From Xylanibacter muris (GTDB lineage: Bacteria > Bacteroidota > Bacteroidia > Bacteroidales > Bacteroidaceae), in the NCBI RefSeq assembly GCF_013166605.1, contig NZ_JABKKF010000016.1, positions 1-54,958 of the forward strand: a stretch of DNA of 54,958 nt. Direction: 5' to 3'. How positions within the stretch are numbered: position 1 is the stretch's first letter; each line of letters begins with the position of its first letter. The position numbers were made by a program, and so were the translations under genes. The notes beneath the pieces were generated by a model. That model had not been told where the DNA came from. It made no database searches and saw nothing but the letters and a program-made list of their open reading frames with translations. Positions 9,568-17,802 of the stretch are shown in pieces.

Positions 9568-10593
9568 CTATCTTATTCCTCGTTCGTTGAGAGCTTTGGT
9601 ATATCTTGCAGCGTTTTCAAGATGCTCTTCGTATGTGCGCGCAAAGTTGTGCGTGCCGGAAAAGTCTTCTTTCGCACACATATATAGATAATCATGCTTC
9701 ACATGGTCCAGTACAGCGTCAATGCCGGCCACGGACGCAATCTTTATAGGTCCTGGAGGCAGACCGATGTTCTTGTATGTGTTATACGGGTTTTCTATAC
9801 GCAACAGTTTGTTGTATATACGTTTTATTGAAAAGTCTTTCCATGCAAATTTTACCGTAGGGTCAGCCTGTAAAGGCATTTCCTGTTTCAGTCTGTTGTA
9901 ATACATGCCTGCAATCATCGGCTTTTCCGCATTGTTTGCTGTTTCCTCGTCGATGATGCTTGCCATGGTTGCCACTTCGTTTGGTGTCATTCCCATTGCT
10001 TTTGCCTTGTCTGTACGTTGTCCTTTCCAGAAAGCATTGTGCTCTTTCAGCATTCTTCTCATGAAATCATCGAGTGTCAGGTTCCAGTAAACTTCGTAAG
10101 TGTCCGGCACGAACAAAGCAGGAATTGTTTCCGGTGTATATCCGTATTTTCCGCAGAAAGCCGAGTCACCGAGAGCTTGGGCGATCTCTGTGCTGTCTAT
10201 CATGAGCTTGCCGGCAAGGAAGCCGGCGAGTCTGTTCATTGTGCGTGTTTCGGGGATTGTAAGCCTTATCGGGGCCTGAACACCGTTCTTAAGACGGCGA
10301 TATACGGTAAATGCGTTTTCTTTCGGAGCCACGGCATATCGTCCGGTATGTATCTTATTGTCATATCCGCTGTGGCGTGCTATGGCACGAAATCCGGTAA
10401 GGGCATGTTTGTTTGCTATTGTTTCCATTTTTGCAAATACAGAATCTTGAGTGTCGTCATCGTCTATATATACATACTGCACTGTGTCGTGTTCAGACAG
10501 TGGAGTGAAAAAATAGTAATACACCAGTCCTATTATGACAAGAATGCATACGGCTGCAGTGTAGAGATAGAGTTTTGATTTTATTTGTTTCAT
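9568..10593 (-). CDS. mltG: Endolytic murein transglycosylase MltG
   Basis: The product is 341 residues with one N-terminal membrane helix (about 9-30) and the YceG domain in the periplasm. It cleaves nascent glycan strands and limits their length. The family core reads MASIIDEETANNAEKP, followed by PLQADPTVKF and GLPPGPI. In the enterobacterial enzyme the core is written VEKE with a catalytic Glu; here the first acidic position is Asp, followed by two Glu. I cannot say whether that matters. It is the first core gene after the decayed accessory region and is read leftward from its own promoter, back to back with malQ. Confidence 0.88.
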   Translation of the reverse strand: MKQIKSKLYLYTAAVCILVIIGLVYYYFFTPLSEHDTVQYVYIDDDDTQDSVFAKMETIANKHALTGFRAIARHSGYDNKIHTGRYAVAPKENAFTVYRRLKNGVQAPIRLTIPETRTMNRLAGFLAGKLMIDSTEIAQALGDSAFCGKYGYTPETIPALFVPDTYEVYWNLTLDDFMRRMLKEHNAFWKGQRTDKAKAMGMTPNEVATMASIIDEETANNAEKPMIAGMYYNRLKQEMPLQADPTVKFAWKDFSIKRIYNKLLRIENPYNTYKNIGLPPGPIKIASVAGIDAVLDHVKHDYLYMCAKEDFSGTHNFARTYEEHLENAARYTKALNERGIR

Positions 10594-10617
10594 TTCTTGA
10601 TGTCTTTAAATTTGCCG

Positions 10618-10650
10618 CAAAGTTAGTGCTTTTTCCCTAAACAGCGCAAT
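10618..10650 (-). promoter_or_regulatory. mltG promoter
   Basis: On the minus strand TAACTTTG (10625-10618) is preceded at 21 nt by ATTG (10650-10647). It lies 24 nt upstream of the mltG start codon. Confidence 0.55.
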
Positions 10651-10668
10651 GTTTGTATGTTTTTTTAT

Positions 10669-10676
10669 TACCTTTG
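10669..10676 (+). promoter_or_regulatory. malQ -7 element
   Basis: TACCTTTG fits TAnnTTTG and lies about 57 nt before the chosen malQ start. I see no good -33 element at 19-21 nt. It supports ATG 10734 over the upstream ATG at 10653, which lies before this box. Confidence 0.4.
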
Positions 10677-10733
10677 CAAGTGCTGGATACGATGTATAGA
10701 ATCTGTTCCTGCGCATTAAATAAAAGAAACAGG

Positions 10734-13421
10734 ATGAAATTAAAATTCGCTTTGGATTATGGTACGGCATGGGGCGAGAGGCTTTATGTCGTCATAGAAT
10801 ATGTCAGGTCGGACAAAAGTATAAAGCGCAACAGCCTTCCTATGGATACTGCCGACGGCATGAGATGGACGGTGGAGACAACCGTAATGGAATCCATGCG
10901 CCATCCGATAGATTTCTTCCGGTATTCATACCATGTTGCAAACGCGGAAGGTATCATCCTGCGTAAGGAATGGAGAATGGTGCCGCGCCAGTTGCATTTC
11001 GATTCTTCCCATAATTATTTTATGGATGACAGTTGGAGCGACAAGCCTTTGCAGCATCATCTATATACATACGCTTACACAACATTCACCGGGCAGGATA
11101 AGATTCGTCAATCCGACAATGTGGTGCGTATACCATTGTTCCGGAAGACAATAGTGTTGAAGGTTTCCGCGCCACAGCTTAAATCCGGGCTTGCATTGGC
11201 TGTTTGCGGCAGTCATCCGGCGCTTGGCGGCTGGAACCCATCGCAATATGTCAAGATGCGCTATGCAGGAAACACAGAATGGATTGTGTCGATAAACGTT
11301 GCAGGCATATCATTGCCGTTTGAATATAAATATGTAGTAGTCGACCAGTCAACGAACACGTTGAAGGAATGGGAACTTGGTTTCAATCGTATTATAGGGG
11401 AGGCCGATATGACAGACGGCAACGTTATTGTGGCAGACGGCGGGCTTTTGAGGGTGAAGGAGGATATTTGGCGGATGGCAGGACTTTATGTGCCGGTATT
11501 CTCATTACGCAGCATCCGTTCATGCGGTATTGGTGATTTCAGCGACCTTAGGCGTGTTGTAGAATGGGCGGCATCTGTCGGAATAAGTGTAATAGATGTG
11601 CAGTCGGTCAATGATACATCCCTTTCCTGTTTTAATGACAGTATTATATCCGTGCATGCACTCAATCCGTGTTACATTGATATAGAGAAAGCGGGGCGTA
11701 TTTCAGACAAGGGAAAGATAAAGATGTTGCATAGGCGCCGGAGTGAACTCAACGCCCTACCATACTGCGATGATGAAAAGGTGTGGAAAGTGAAATCAGC
11801 GTATCTGCGCAACCTGTATTCAGAATGCGGACATAAAGTGACAGCGTCTGACGGATTTAAGGAATTTATAGATGAAAACAGAGGCTGGCTGCGTCCGTAT
11901 GCGGCTTTTTGTATTCTCAGACACAGATATTCCACATCTGTATCAGAGGAATGGGATGTCTTTGCCTTATATTCAGATGCAAAGGTTGATGAGCTGATTG
12001 CTGATTATTCCGATGAGGCGGGTTTTATTTATTATGTACAATATATTCTTCACTGTCAGCTGTCTGATGTATGTGACTATGCCCGTGGGCTTGGAATAGT
12101 CATGATGTGCGGCATCGGAATCGGAGTGAACCGCAATAGTGTGGAAACATGGGTTTCGTCTCAATATTTCAATACAGACAGTTGTGTAGGGATAATGCCT
12201 GACAGACAGCACCGCAGCGGGAAAAACACGTCGATACCCACATATAATTATGAAGCCATGGAATCTGACGGCTACCGTTGGTGGAGAGAAAGAGTGAGGC
12301 ACATGGAGAGATATTTTGATGCTGTGAGCATCGACAGTGTGTCCGTATTCTTCCGCGTATGGGAGGTTTCCAATGGGGATGCAGACGGAAGACTCGGGCA
12401 TTTCTCACCGGGATTGCCATTGACAAAGGATGAAATAGAGTATTTCGGTCTTGTGTTCCGCAAAGACGTATATACACGGCCGTTTATCAACGACAGTGTG
12501 CTCAATACAATGTTCGGAGTACATGCCGCATACGTCAAAGACACATTTCTTGTTTCCAGGCAATATGGATTGTACGACATGAAGGATGAGTATTCGACGT
12601 CAAAGGACATCTACAGGTATTTCGCCGGTCATAATGACGAGAACGGTATATGGATCCGCAACGGAATATTCCGTATGATGGCAGACGTCCTTTTTACGGA
12701 AGACCGTCGCCGGCCCGGAATGTATCATCCTGTGGCAGGGGCTTATAATGAGCCTATATATAATTCTTTGAGTGATGACGACAAAGAAGCGTACATGAGG
12801 ATATACAACAACTATTTCTATCAGCGGCATGACATATATTGGGAGAATGCAGGAAGGAAAAACCTTTTAGGGGCATTCGGTGGCACCGGTGTCCTTCTTT
12901 ATGCCGACAATCTCGGAAATGTTCCCGGATGTGTGCCGAAGGTTCTTGACGAGCAGCGGATTCTCACTCTTGAGGTGCAGACCATGTCTAAGAACTACGG
13001 ATGCGAGTTCTCACATCTTGACAATAATCCGTATCGCAGTATATCGATGGTGACATCTCCGGATATGCCGACACTCAGGCAATGGTGGGAAAGACAGCGC
13101 GAGCTTGTTCAACGGTATTATGCCACAATGCTGCATAAGGAGGGACATGCTCCGGAACATCTTCCGGCACACATTGCCGAGGAGATAATAGGAAAACACT
13201 TGTACTCACCTTCGATGATATGTATGCTGTCTCTTTATGACTGGATATCAATGGATGACATTCTCCGTGCAGATGATGTAAGGAAAGAGGGTAGGGGTGT
13301 AGAAGATTCACATGGAAGGAAATACAGGATGACGGTGGATATTGAACAGATTGCATCGGCTGACAAGTTAAACAGGAAAATCAAGACAATGATTCAGCGA
13401 AGTATGCGTGGGCGCAGATAA
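10734..13421 (+). CDS. malQ: GH77 4-alpha-glucanotransferase-like protein with CBM20, altered active site
   Basis: ATG 10734 gives 895 residues, the usual Bacteroides MalQ length, starting MKLKFALDYGTAWGERL. Two starch-binding CBM20-type domains (about 1-110 and 125-240) precede the GH77 barrel. The enzyme normally transfers maltooligosaccharide units in the cytosol. The catalytic landmarks are changed: the nucleophile motif RIDH reads SIDS (Asp534 kept), the acid/base motif (A/G)EDLG reads ADNLG (Glu to Asp725, Asp to Asn726), and THDM before TLR reads SPDM (His to Pro776, Asp777 kept). The frame is open throughout and the rest of the fold is well kept, so this looks like a paralogue under changed constraint rather than a pseudogene. 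Activity is doubtful; a binding or regulatory role is possible. Confidence 0.8.
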   Translation: MKLKFALDYGTAWGERLYVVIEYVRSDKSIKRNSLPMDTADGMRWTVETTVMESMRHPIDFFRYSYHVANAEGIILRKEWRMVPRQLHFDSSHNYFMDDSWSDKPLQHHLYTYAYTTFTGQDKIRQSDNVVRIPLFRKTIVLKVSAPQLKSGLALAVCGSHPALGGWNPSQYVKMRYAGNTEWIVSINVAGISLPFEYKYVVVDQSTNTLKEWELGFNRIIGEADMTDGNVIVADGGLLRVKEDIWRMAGLYVPVFSLRSIRSCGIGDFSDLRRVVEWAASVGISVIDVQSVNDTSLSCFNDSIISVHALNPCYIDIEKAGRISDKGKIKMLHRRRSELNALPYCDDEKVWKVKSAYLRNLYSECGHKVTASDGFKEFIDENRGWLRPYAAFCILRHRYSTSVSEEWDVFALYSDAKVDELIADYSDEAGFIYYVQYILHCQLSDVCDYARGLGIVMMCGIGIGVNRNSVETWVSSQYFNTDSCVGIMPDRQHRSGKNTSIPTYNYEAMESDGYRWWRERVRHMERYFDAVSIDSVSVFFRVWEVSNGDADGRLGHFSPGLPLTKDEIEYFGLVFRKDVYTRPFINDSVLNTMFGVHAAYVKDTFLVSRQYGLYDMKDEYSTSKDIYRYFAGHNDENGIWIRNGIFRMMADVLFTEDRRRPGMYHPVAGAYNEPIYNSLSDDDKEAYMRIYNNYFYQRHDIYWENAGRKNLLGAFGGTGVLLYADNLGNVPGCVPKVLDEQRILTLEVQTMSKNYGCEFSHLDNNPYRSISMVTSPDMPTLRQWWERQRELVQRYYATMLHKEGHAPEHLPAHIAEEIIGKHLYSPSMICMLSLYDWISMDDILRADDVRKEGRGVEDSHGRKYRMTVDIEQIASADKLNRKIKTMIQRSMRGRR

Positions 13422-13463
13422 TAAACATTTTATATATTTGATAATAAACAAAAACATAATGGT

Positions 13464-14105
13464 ATGAAAGATTATTCAACTTATATATTCGACCTCGATG
13501 GAACACTTCTTGATACAATAAACGACCTTGCCAGGGGAGTGAACCATGCAATGTGTGAATACGGAATGCCTTTACACAGTGTAGATGATGTCAGGCGCTT
13601 TGTCGGCAACGGTGTCAGAAAACTGATGGAAAGAGCCGTTCCCGGTGGAGAGGACAATCCTGACTTTGCCGCGGCTTATGCCTCATTCCGTAAGTATTAT
13701 ATGGAACATTCATACGATACAACGAATCCGTATCCGGGTATTATCGAGTTGCTTGTCGAATTAAAGGCACGCGGCAAGAACATTGCTGTGGTCAGCAATA
13801 AATTCTATGAGGCCACACAGGAACTGTGCCGTCATTTTTTCAGCGGTTATGTGGATGTTGCAATCGGTGAACGTGACAATATACGCAAAAAACCAGCTCC
13901 GGATTCTGTTATCGAGGCTCTGAGGCAGTTGGGGGTCACTGCCGATAATGCGGTATATATCGGTGACAGCGAAGTTGATGTTGCCACTGCACGCAACTGT
14001 GGCATACCGTGCATCAGTGTACTTTGGGGATTCCGTGACAAGGACTTTCTTGCCGTCAACGGTGCAGATATGTTTGTGGAAACGCCTGCGGAGATACTTG
14101 GCTGA
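13464..14105 (+). CDS. gph: Phosphoglycolate phosphatase-type HAD hydrolase
   Basis: The product is 213 residues. HAD motif I is FDLDGTLLDT (residues 9-18), motif II AVVSNK, the conserved lysine follows in IRKKPAPDSV, and motif IV is YIGDSEVDVATA. The cap has the all-helical C1 form of Gph/PhoE-like enzymes. Phosphoglycolate is the likely substrate by family, but other small phosphates are possible. It lies 42 nt after malQ on the same strand and may be co-transcribed. The next 261 nt, up to ribE, hold nothing I recognise. Confidence 0.8.
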   Translation: MKDYSTYIFDLDGTLLDTINDLARGVNHAMCEYGMPLHSVDDVRRFVGNGVRKLMERAVPGGEDNPDFAAAYASFRKYYMEHSYDTTNPYPGIIELLVELKARGKNIAVVSNKFYEATQELCRHFFSGYVDVAIGERDNIRKKPAPDSVIEALRQLGVTADNAVYIGDSEVDVATARNCGIPCISVLWGFRDKDFLAVNGADMFVETPAEILG

Positions 14106-14366
14106 ACAACTTGCTGAAAATTGATGAGGAAATTCTTGATATTTAGTGTTTGTCGTTTTTGTCTGTTGGCTTGTGTTTTTAGGGAGCGTTGAAAAATCAA
14201 TGTGGAGGCTTCATCTTTCTTTGGCTGTAGATATGTGTCATCGCCATACAAATACAGACGTTTTTTAAATGTGATCCATATCGTATGGGCATTATTTTGC
14301 AATGTAAAAACCCCTCCGACTTCCCGAATGAGAGAGAATGGAAGGGTAGATGGAGATTTTTGAGTT

Positions 14367-14966
14367 TTACAATTGCTGAAGCCTTGCAATGTATTTGCCC
14401 AATATGTCAAACTCGATATTTACTGTGGAGCCTGTTTTTATGTCGCAGAAGTTTGTATGTTCAAATGTATAAGGGATTATCGCTACCTGAAATGTGTTCT
14501 TTGTGGGATTGCATACTGTGAGTGACACACCGTTGACTGTTACGCTTCCTTTGTCTACGCAGAAATATCCGTTGCGGGCCATTTCCCTGTCTTCTTTATA
14601 TTCAAATGTGAAATATGTACTTCCATTTGCATCTTTTGTGTCGATACACTTTGCTGTAAGGTCTACATGTCCTTGTACAATATGGCCGTCAAGCCTTCCG
14701 TTCATAAGCATGGAACGTTCTACGTTTACCTTATCACCTACATGAAGGAGTCCGAGATTTGTGCGTTCGAGAGTTTCTTTCATGGCTGTAACTGTGTATT
14801 TTCCGTTACATATACCAACGACAGTAAGACATACTCCGTTATGAGCCACACTTTGGTCAATTTTCAGCTCATCAACAAACGAGCATTCTAATGTGAAATC
14901 TATATTGTCGCGGTCTTTAGTTATTGCTGTGACCGTGGCAAATTCTTCGATAATGCCTGAAAACAT
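14367..14966 (-). CDS. ribE: Riboflavin synthase alpha chain
   Basis: The product is 199 residues and starts MFSGIIEEFATV, the invariant MFTGI(I/V)E start of this enzyme. Two homologous lumazine-binding halves are visible: one with AHNGVCLTV (about 41-49) and one with VNGVSLTV (about 139-146), plus the typical NVERSM and GHVD. The enzyme dismutates two 6,7-dimethyl-8-ribityllumazine molecules into riboflavin. Its promoter appears to lie about 260 nt upstream, so the transcript either has a long structured leader or arises downstream of a separate small RNA. No FMN-riboswitch signature is visible. Confidence 0.92.
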   Translation of the reverse strand: MFSGIIEEFATVTAITKDRDNIDFTLECSFVDELKIDQSVAHNGVCLTVVGICNGKYTVTAMKETLERTNLGLLHVGDKVNVERSMLMNGRLDGHIVQGHVDLTAKCIDTKDANGSTYFTFEYKEDREMARNGYFCVDKGSVTVNGVSLTVCNPTKNTFQVAIIPYTFEHTNFCDIKTGSTVNIEFDILGKYIARLQQL

Positions 14967-15069
14967 ATAAAATTCCGGATTTGTTTTATTATAAAAAATG
15001 ACGTTTCTGACTGAAAATGAAGAAAAGGGAAAGGCCGTACCGATGATATGATGAAAACTCCTATGATAT

Positions 15070-15221
15070 AAGATTTGGGTGGTCTCCGCCTTTGTAATCC
15101 ACCGGCATTTCTGCTACCTCAGAGAGGTATGTGGCCCGCCATTAGCAAAAGAAGTGTTCCCGGTTTTCGATTTTTAATTGATGAGTATCCCGATCGAACC
15201 GATACGACCTTTGTTCTTTTC
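15070..15221 (-). ncRNA. Candidate structured RNA or leader upstream of ribE
   Basis: Read on the minus strand from a strong promoter, this stretch folds well by eye. Its first hairpin pairs 15201-15193 with 15171-15161 (CGGTT/AACCG plus CGAT/ATCG, TT bulge). It is followed by a long irregular hairpin with stems CTTTTG/CAAAGG, TAAT/ATTA (15144-15141 with 15098-15095), CCAC/GTGG (15134-15131 with 15105-15099 region) and an apical TACCTC-TCT-GAGGTA (15129-15115). The AGCAG directly after the apical stem and the A-rich opposite side recall domain IV of SRP RNA, but the 5' side does not fit that consensus. It could be a free small RNA or a cis leader of ribE; no clear terminator separates them. 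Identity unresolved. Confidence 0.45.
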
Positions 15222-15226
15222 TTTTG

Positions 15227-15258
15227 CAAAGTTAAAGTTTTTGTCTCAAATATACAAA
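15227..15258 (-). promoter_or_regulatory. Promoter of the ribE-side structured RNA
   Basis: On the minus strand TTTG (15258-15255), a 20-nt spacer and TAACTTTG (15234-15227) match the Bacteroidetes consensus closely. Confidence 0.7.
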
Positions 15259-15328
15259 CATTGCATAGCTTTTTTATCCGTTATTTGCATTTCTGCATGC
15301 ATTGACTGTATAAAAGTAACTGTTTTTA

Positions 15329-16039
15329 TCAATTCTTAAGTGAATAGGTCACTGTTGTTACAACCCTAATCTTTTTTATCCACGGTGTATTTTCGTCAAG
15401 GTCGTCTATTGAGAATTGTCCTTGGTCAGCGGTGATGATTTTGTTTATATCGCTGTGACTGTTTTCCGCGAATTGCTGTGCTGTTTTTTCTGCGTTCCCT
15501 ATAGCTTCCTGCATCATTTTCGGTTTCATGTCACGGAATGCCGTATATTCCCATTTTGTCTGATATTGATATTCGCTGTTTGTTATGGCAATGCCTTCCT
15601 TATATAATTCGGCCTGTCTGTTGATGAGTTCCTTTATAAGGTTTACATTTTTGGAAGTAACAGTCACTACCGATGTTACCGAGTATCGGTAAGCTTTTCT
15701 GTTCTCATTGTAGACGTTTGATTCAAGGTCGTATATTTGTGGGGCACTGACTCTTATCTCGTTGTCCTTTACTCCGTTTCTTGTCAGGAAGCCCTTTACT
15801 TTGTTTTGTGTTTCTTCAATTTGTTTATACAATTCAGGAAGACTGTTACCGTTTATTTTTGTGGCAAGCGGCCATGTTACCTTGTCCGCATTCACTTCTT
15901 TCTCGGCAAGTCCTTTCACCGTTACCTTTCTGTCTTTATTGGTATAGTTGTCTATGCCGGACTTGATGAAAACTCCCAAAAGTGTGATGCCTAATGCTAT
16001 CACAAACGATGGAATAAGATTTTTGTTGTTCATTCGCAT
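15329..16039 (-). CDS. SIMPL-domain (DUF541) protein
   Basis: The product is 236 residues with an N-terminal membrane helix or uncleaved signal (about 10-27) and then a SIMPL/DUF541 domain. Family marks are VTVKGLAEKEVNADKVTWPL near residue 40, PQIYDLE, and the C-terminal VVTTVTYSL. Relatives are envelope proteins of poorly defined function, some periplasmic. MRMNN or MNN may be the start; the two ATGs are 6 nt apart. Read leftward from its own promoter. The structured-RNA promoter lies just beyond its stop codon. Confidence 0.75.
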   Translation of the reverse strand: MRMNNKNLIPSFVIALGITLLGVFIKSGIDNYTNKDRKVTVKGLAEKEVNADKVTWPLATKINGNSLPELYKQIEETQNKVKGFLTRNGVKDNEIRVSAPQIYDLESNVYNENRKAYRYSVTSVVTVTSKNVNLIKELINRQAELYKEGIAITNSEYQYQTKWEYTAFRDMKPKMMQEAIGNAEKTAQQFAENSHSDINKIITADQGQFSIDDLDENTPWIKKIRVVTTVTYSLKN

Positions 16040-16101
16040 ACTTTTCTTTTTAATGGTTTATATATTTATTGTAAGTATTTTATGGTGTTTATACCAAGTG
16101 G

Positions 16102-16131
16102 CAAATATACGAAGAATTTCTGAAATCCAAC
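16102..16131 (-). promoter_or_regulatory. Promoter of the SIMPL-domain gene
   Basis: On the minus strand TATATTTG (16109-16102) is preceded at 18 nt by GTTG (16131-16128). It lies about 63 nt before the start codon. Confidence 0.5.
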
Positions 16132-16364
16132 CTGTTTTGGGCTTCACATAATTCGATATTTTAGAAAAATATCGTAAGAGTTTTTAATGAGTGTGAAATG
16201 AAGATACGGCAAGCATCCCCAATTTCAACTTGGAATCATTCACCAAAATATTAACTGATGAATAACTTTTTGATGATAATAGATGGTGATTACAAAAATT
16301 TTAGCTACTTTCGCAAGTGGAAATACCCCAATGTTACTGAAGCAATAAAACAAATTTGTCGTTT
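16132..16364. other. Intergenic stretch before mrr
   Basis: It holds a perfect 9-bp hairpin (CGATATTTT-AGA-AAAATATCG, 16154-16174) followed on the plus strand by GTAAGAGTTTTT, possibly a weak terminator. A near-consensus box TACTTTCG lies at 16306-16313, 51 nt before mrr. No gene is visible. Confidence 0.4.
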
Positions 16365-17297
16365 ATGATACCGAAGTTTGATAAAATACGGATACAAGCA
16401 TTGAAAGAATTGAGTGTTGGATTTGTTATGAGAGCTAAAGATTTACGCATTCCTTTGGCTAAGCATTTTGGACTAACTGAAGAGGAAATGAATGCTTGGT
16501 ATCCTTCAGGAAATGGCGAAATATTTTTGGATCGTATTTCGTGGGCTTTATCGTATCTTTTTATTGCAGGACTTGTCGAAAAGCCTCAAAGAGGTGATTA
16601 CAAAATCAGTGAAAAGGGTCTGTCTATGCTTTCTTCATGTACGGAGGAACAAATAAATGAATTTGTCAAAGTAACTGTAAATACGAGAACTCCAAAGAAA
16701 GATTTCAAAAACAAGGGTACAAACAATGCTTCTTCTCATGTGGAAAATGATGATGAACGTACTCCGGAAGAAGAATTGGCAGATTCGTATGATAGGATAA
16801 AGCAAAATGTGCAATCTCAAATTCTGACGACTATATTAAGTAAACAGCCACAAGAATTTGAAAGATTAGTCGTGAAATTACTTCAAGCAATGGGGTATGG
16901 TGGTGAGGTCAAAAACTCAGGTATAGTTACGAAATTTTCTAATGATGGTGGTATTGATGGCATTATTAAAGAAGATATTTTAGGCTTCAATCATATTTCC
17001 ATACAAGCAAAGCGATATGCCTTAGATAATAATGTTGGTCGCAACGAGGTCCAAGGTTTTGTAGGAGCTGTTGCTGGAACACCATCCAAGAAAGGAGTAT
17101 TCATCACCACCTCTGATTATACCAAAGGGGCAATGGAGTATGTGGAAAGTCTTAACGGTTCACCAACTATTATTCTTATAAATGGTCAGCAATTGACAGA
17201 ATACATTTATGATTATGGATTAGGATTGCAAACAGAAAGAGTCCTTAAAGTTATGAAAATGGATACGGACTACTGGGATGCAATAGATAATGCTTAG
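16365..17297 (+). CDS. mrr: Mrr-type restriction endonuclease (type IV)
   Basis: ATG 16365 gives 310 residues and starts at the conserved MIPKFDKIRIQAL of the Mrr N-terminal winged-helix domain (about 1-85). A charged linker (about 110-145) leads to the PD-(D/E)xK nuclease: FERLVVKLLQAMGY, NDGGIDGII with the catalytic Asp, ISIQAKRY with the QAK catalytic pair, and KGVFITTSDYTKGA. Mrr enzymes cut DNA carrying foreign methylation, with no partner methylase needed, and none is seen nearby. The gene is intact and stands at the edge of a remnant island. Likely a defence gene acquired by transfer. Confidence 0.85.
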   Translation: MIPKFDKIRIQALKELSVGFVMRAKDLRIPLAKHFGLTEEEMNAWYPSGNGEIFLDRISWALSYLFIAGLVEKPQRGDYKISEKGLSMLSSCTEEQINEFVKVTVNTRTPKKDFKNKGTNNASSHVENDDERTPEEELADSYDRIKQNVQSQILTTILSKQPQEFERLVVKLLQAMGYGGEVKNSGIVTKFSNDGGIDGIIKEDILGFNHISIQAKRYALDNNVGRNEVQGFVGAVAGTPSKKGVFITTSDYTKGAMEYVESLNGSPTIILINGQQLTEYIYDYGLGLQTERVLKVMKMDTDYWDAIDNA

Positions 17298-17802
17298 CGA
17301 ATCAGTGACAATTCATTTTAATCGGTACAATCTCTGTTTTTACAAATACACAGAGTAGGGACAAATATAAACCGTTGTATTTCATGGTTTTGCATATATG
17401 TGTTGTACCGTCTCTTTTCAGCCCTTTTGTGGAATGTCCGCTATCTGATTGTGCTATTTTGCAGAACGCTTGTTGAATGCAAAGGTTGTGTTTTTCTGTG
17501 GATTTCTGAGGTTTGTGGTGTGTGTGTTATCCCTTAAAGGGTTTTGGATGGTAGAAAATAGGTCATAAGATCAGAAAATTTTTGTGGAATATTTATGATT
17601 TGCTTGGAAAAGTGTAGGGAAATTGGCCATATTCGTTGGAAAAAGTGTAATGAATCAGATTTATCCGCTTGAAAAGTGTAATTGCTTCCGTTGTCCACTA
17701 TGGAAAATGAGACAGGAGCACTTATATTCAGGCAATAACTATTATATCATATCGGGTATAATTCTGTTTATTATATCAATGTTATACCTGAAAGGGTATA
17801 AA
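17298..17802. other. Gene-free stretch with short repeats
   Basis: No gene is convincing here. CGGTACAA occurs at 17323-17330 and, inverted, at 17403-17410. A three-copy repeat, TTGGAAAAGTGTA, lies at 17604-17616, 17636-17649 (one extra A) and 17669-17680 (one G fewer), starts 32-33 nt apart. Such repeated terminal motifs resemble the ends of IS21-like elements, but no transposase is attached. Confidence 0.4.

Noticed and set aside
10018..10578. 186-codon plus-strand frame antisense to mltG
   Set aside because: A shadow of the mltG coding frame with no domain or signal sequence of its own.
9568..10593. MltG as a catalytically dead paralogue (Asp in place of the first Glu of the VExE core)
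   Set aside because: Two Glu follow immediately and the rest of the family core is intact; I cannot exclude that this is the normal Bacteroidales form.
10653..10733. N-terminal extension of MalQ from ATG 10653
   Set aside because: The extra 27 residues are not family-like and would start upstream of the -7 element; MKLKF at 10734 fits the usual N-terminus.
13847..14410. 187-codon minus-strand frame overlapping gph and ribE ends
   Set aside because: It overlaps two well-supported genes, has a low-complexity composition and shows no known domain.
14967..15226. FMN riboswitch upstream of ribE
   Set aside because: The conserved RFN blocks (the GGGTGAAATTCCC-like and ACCGGCGGT-like parts) are not found in either strand of the leader.
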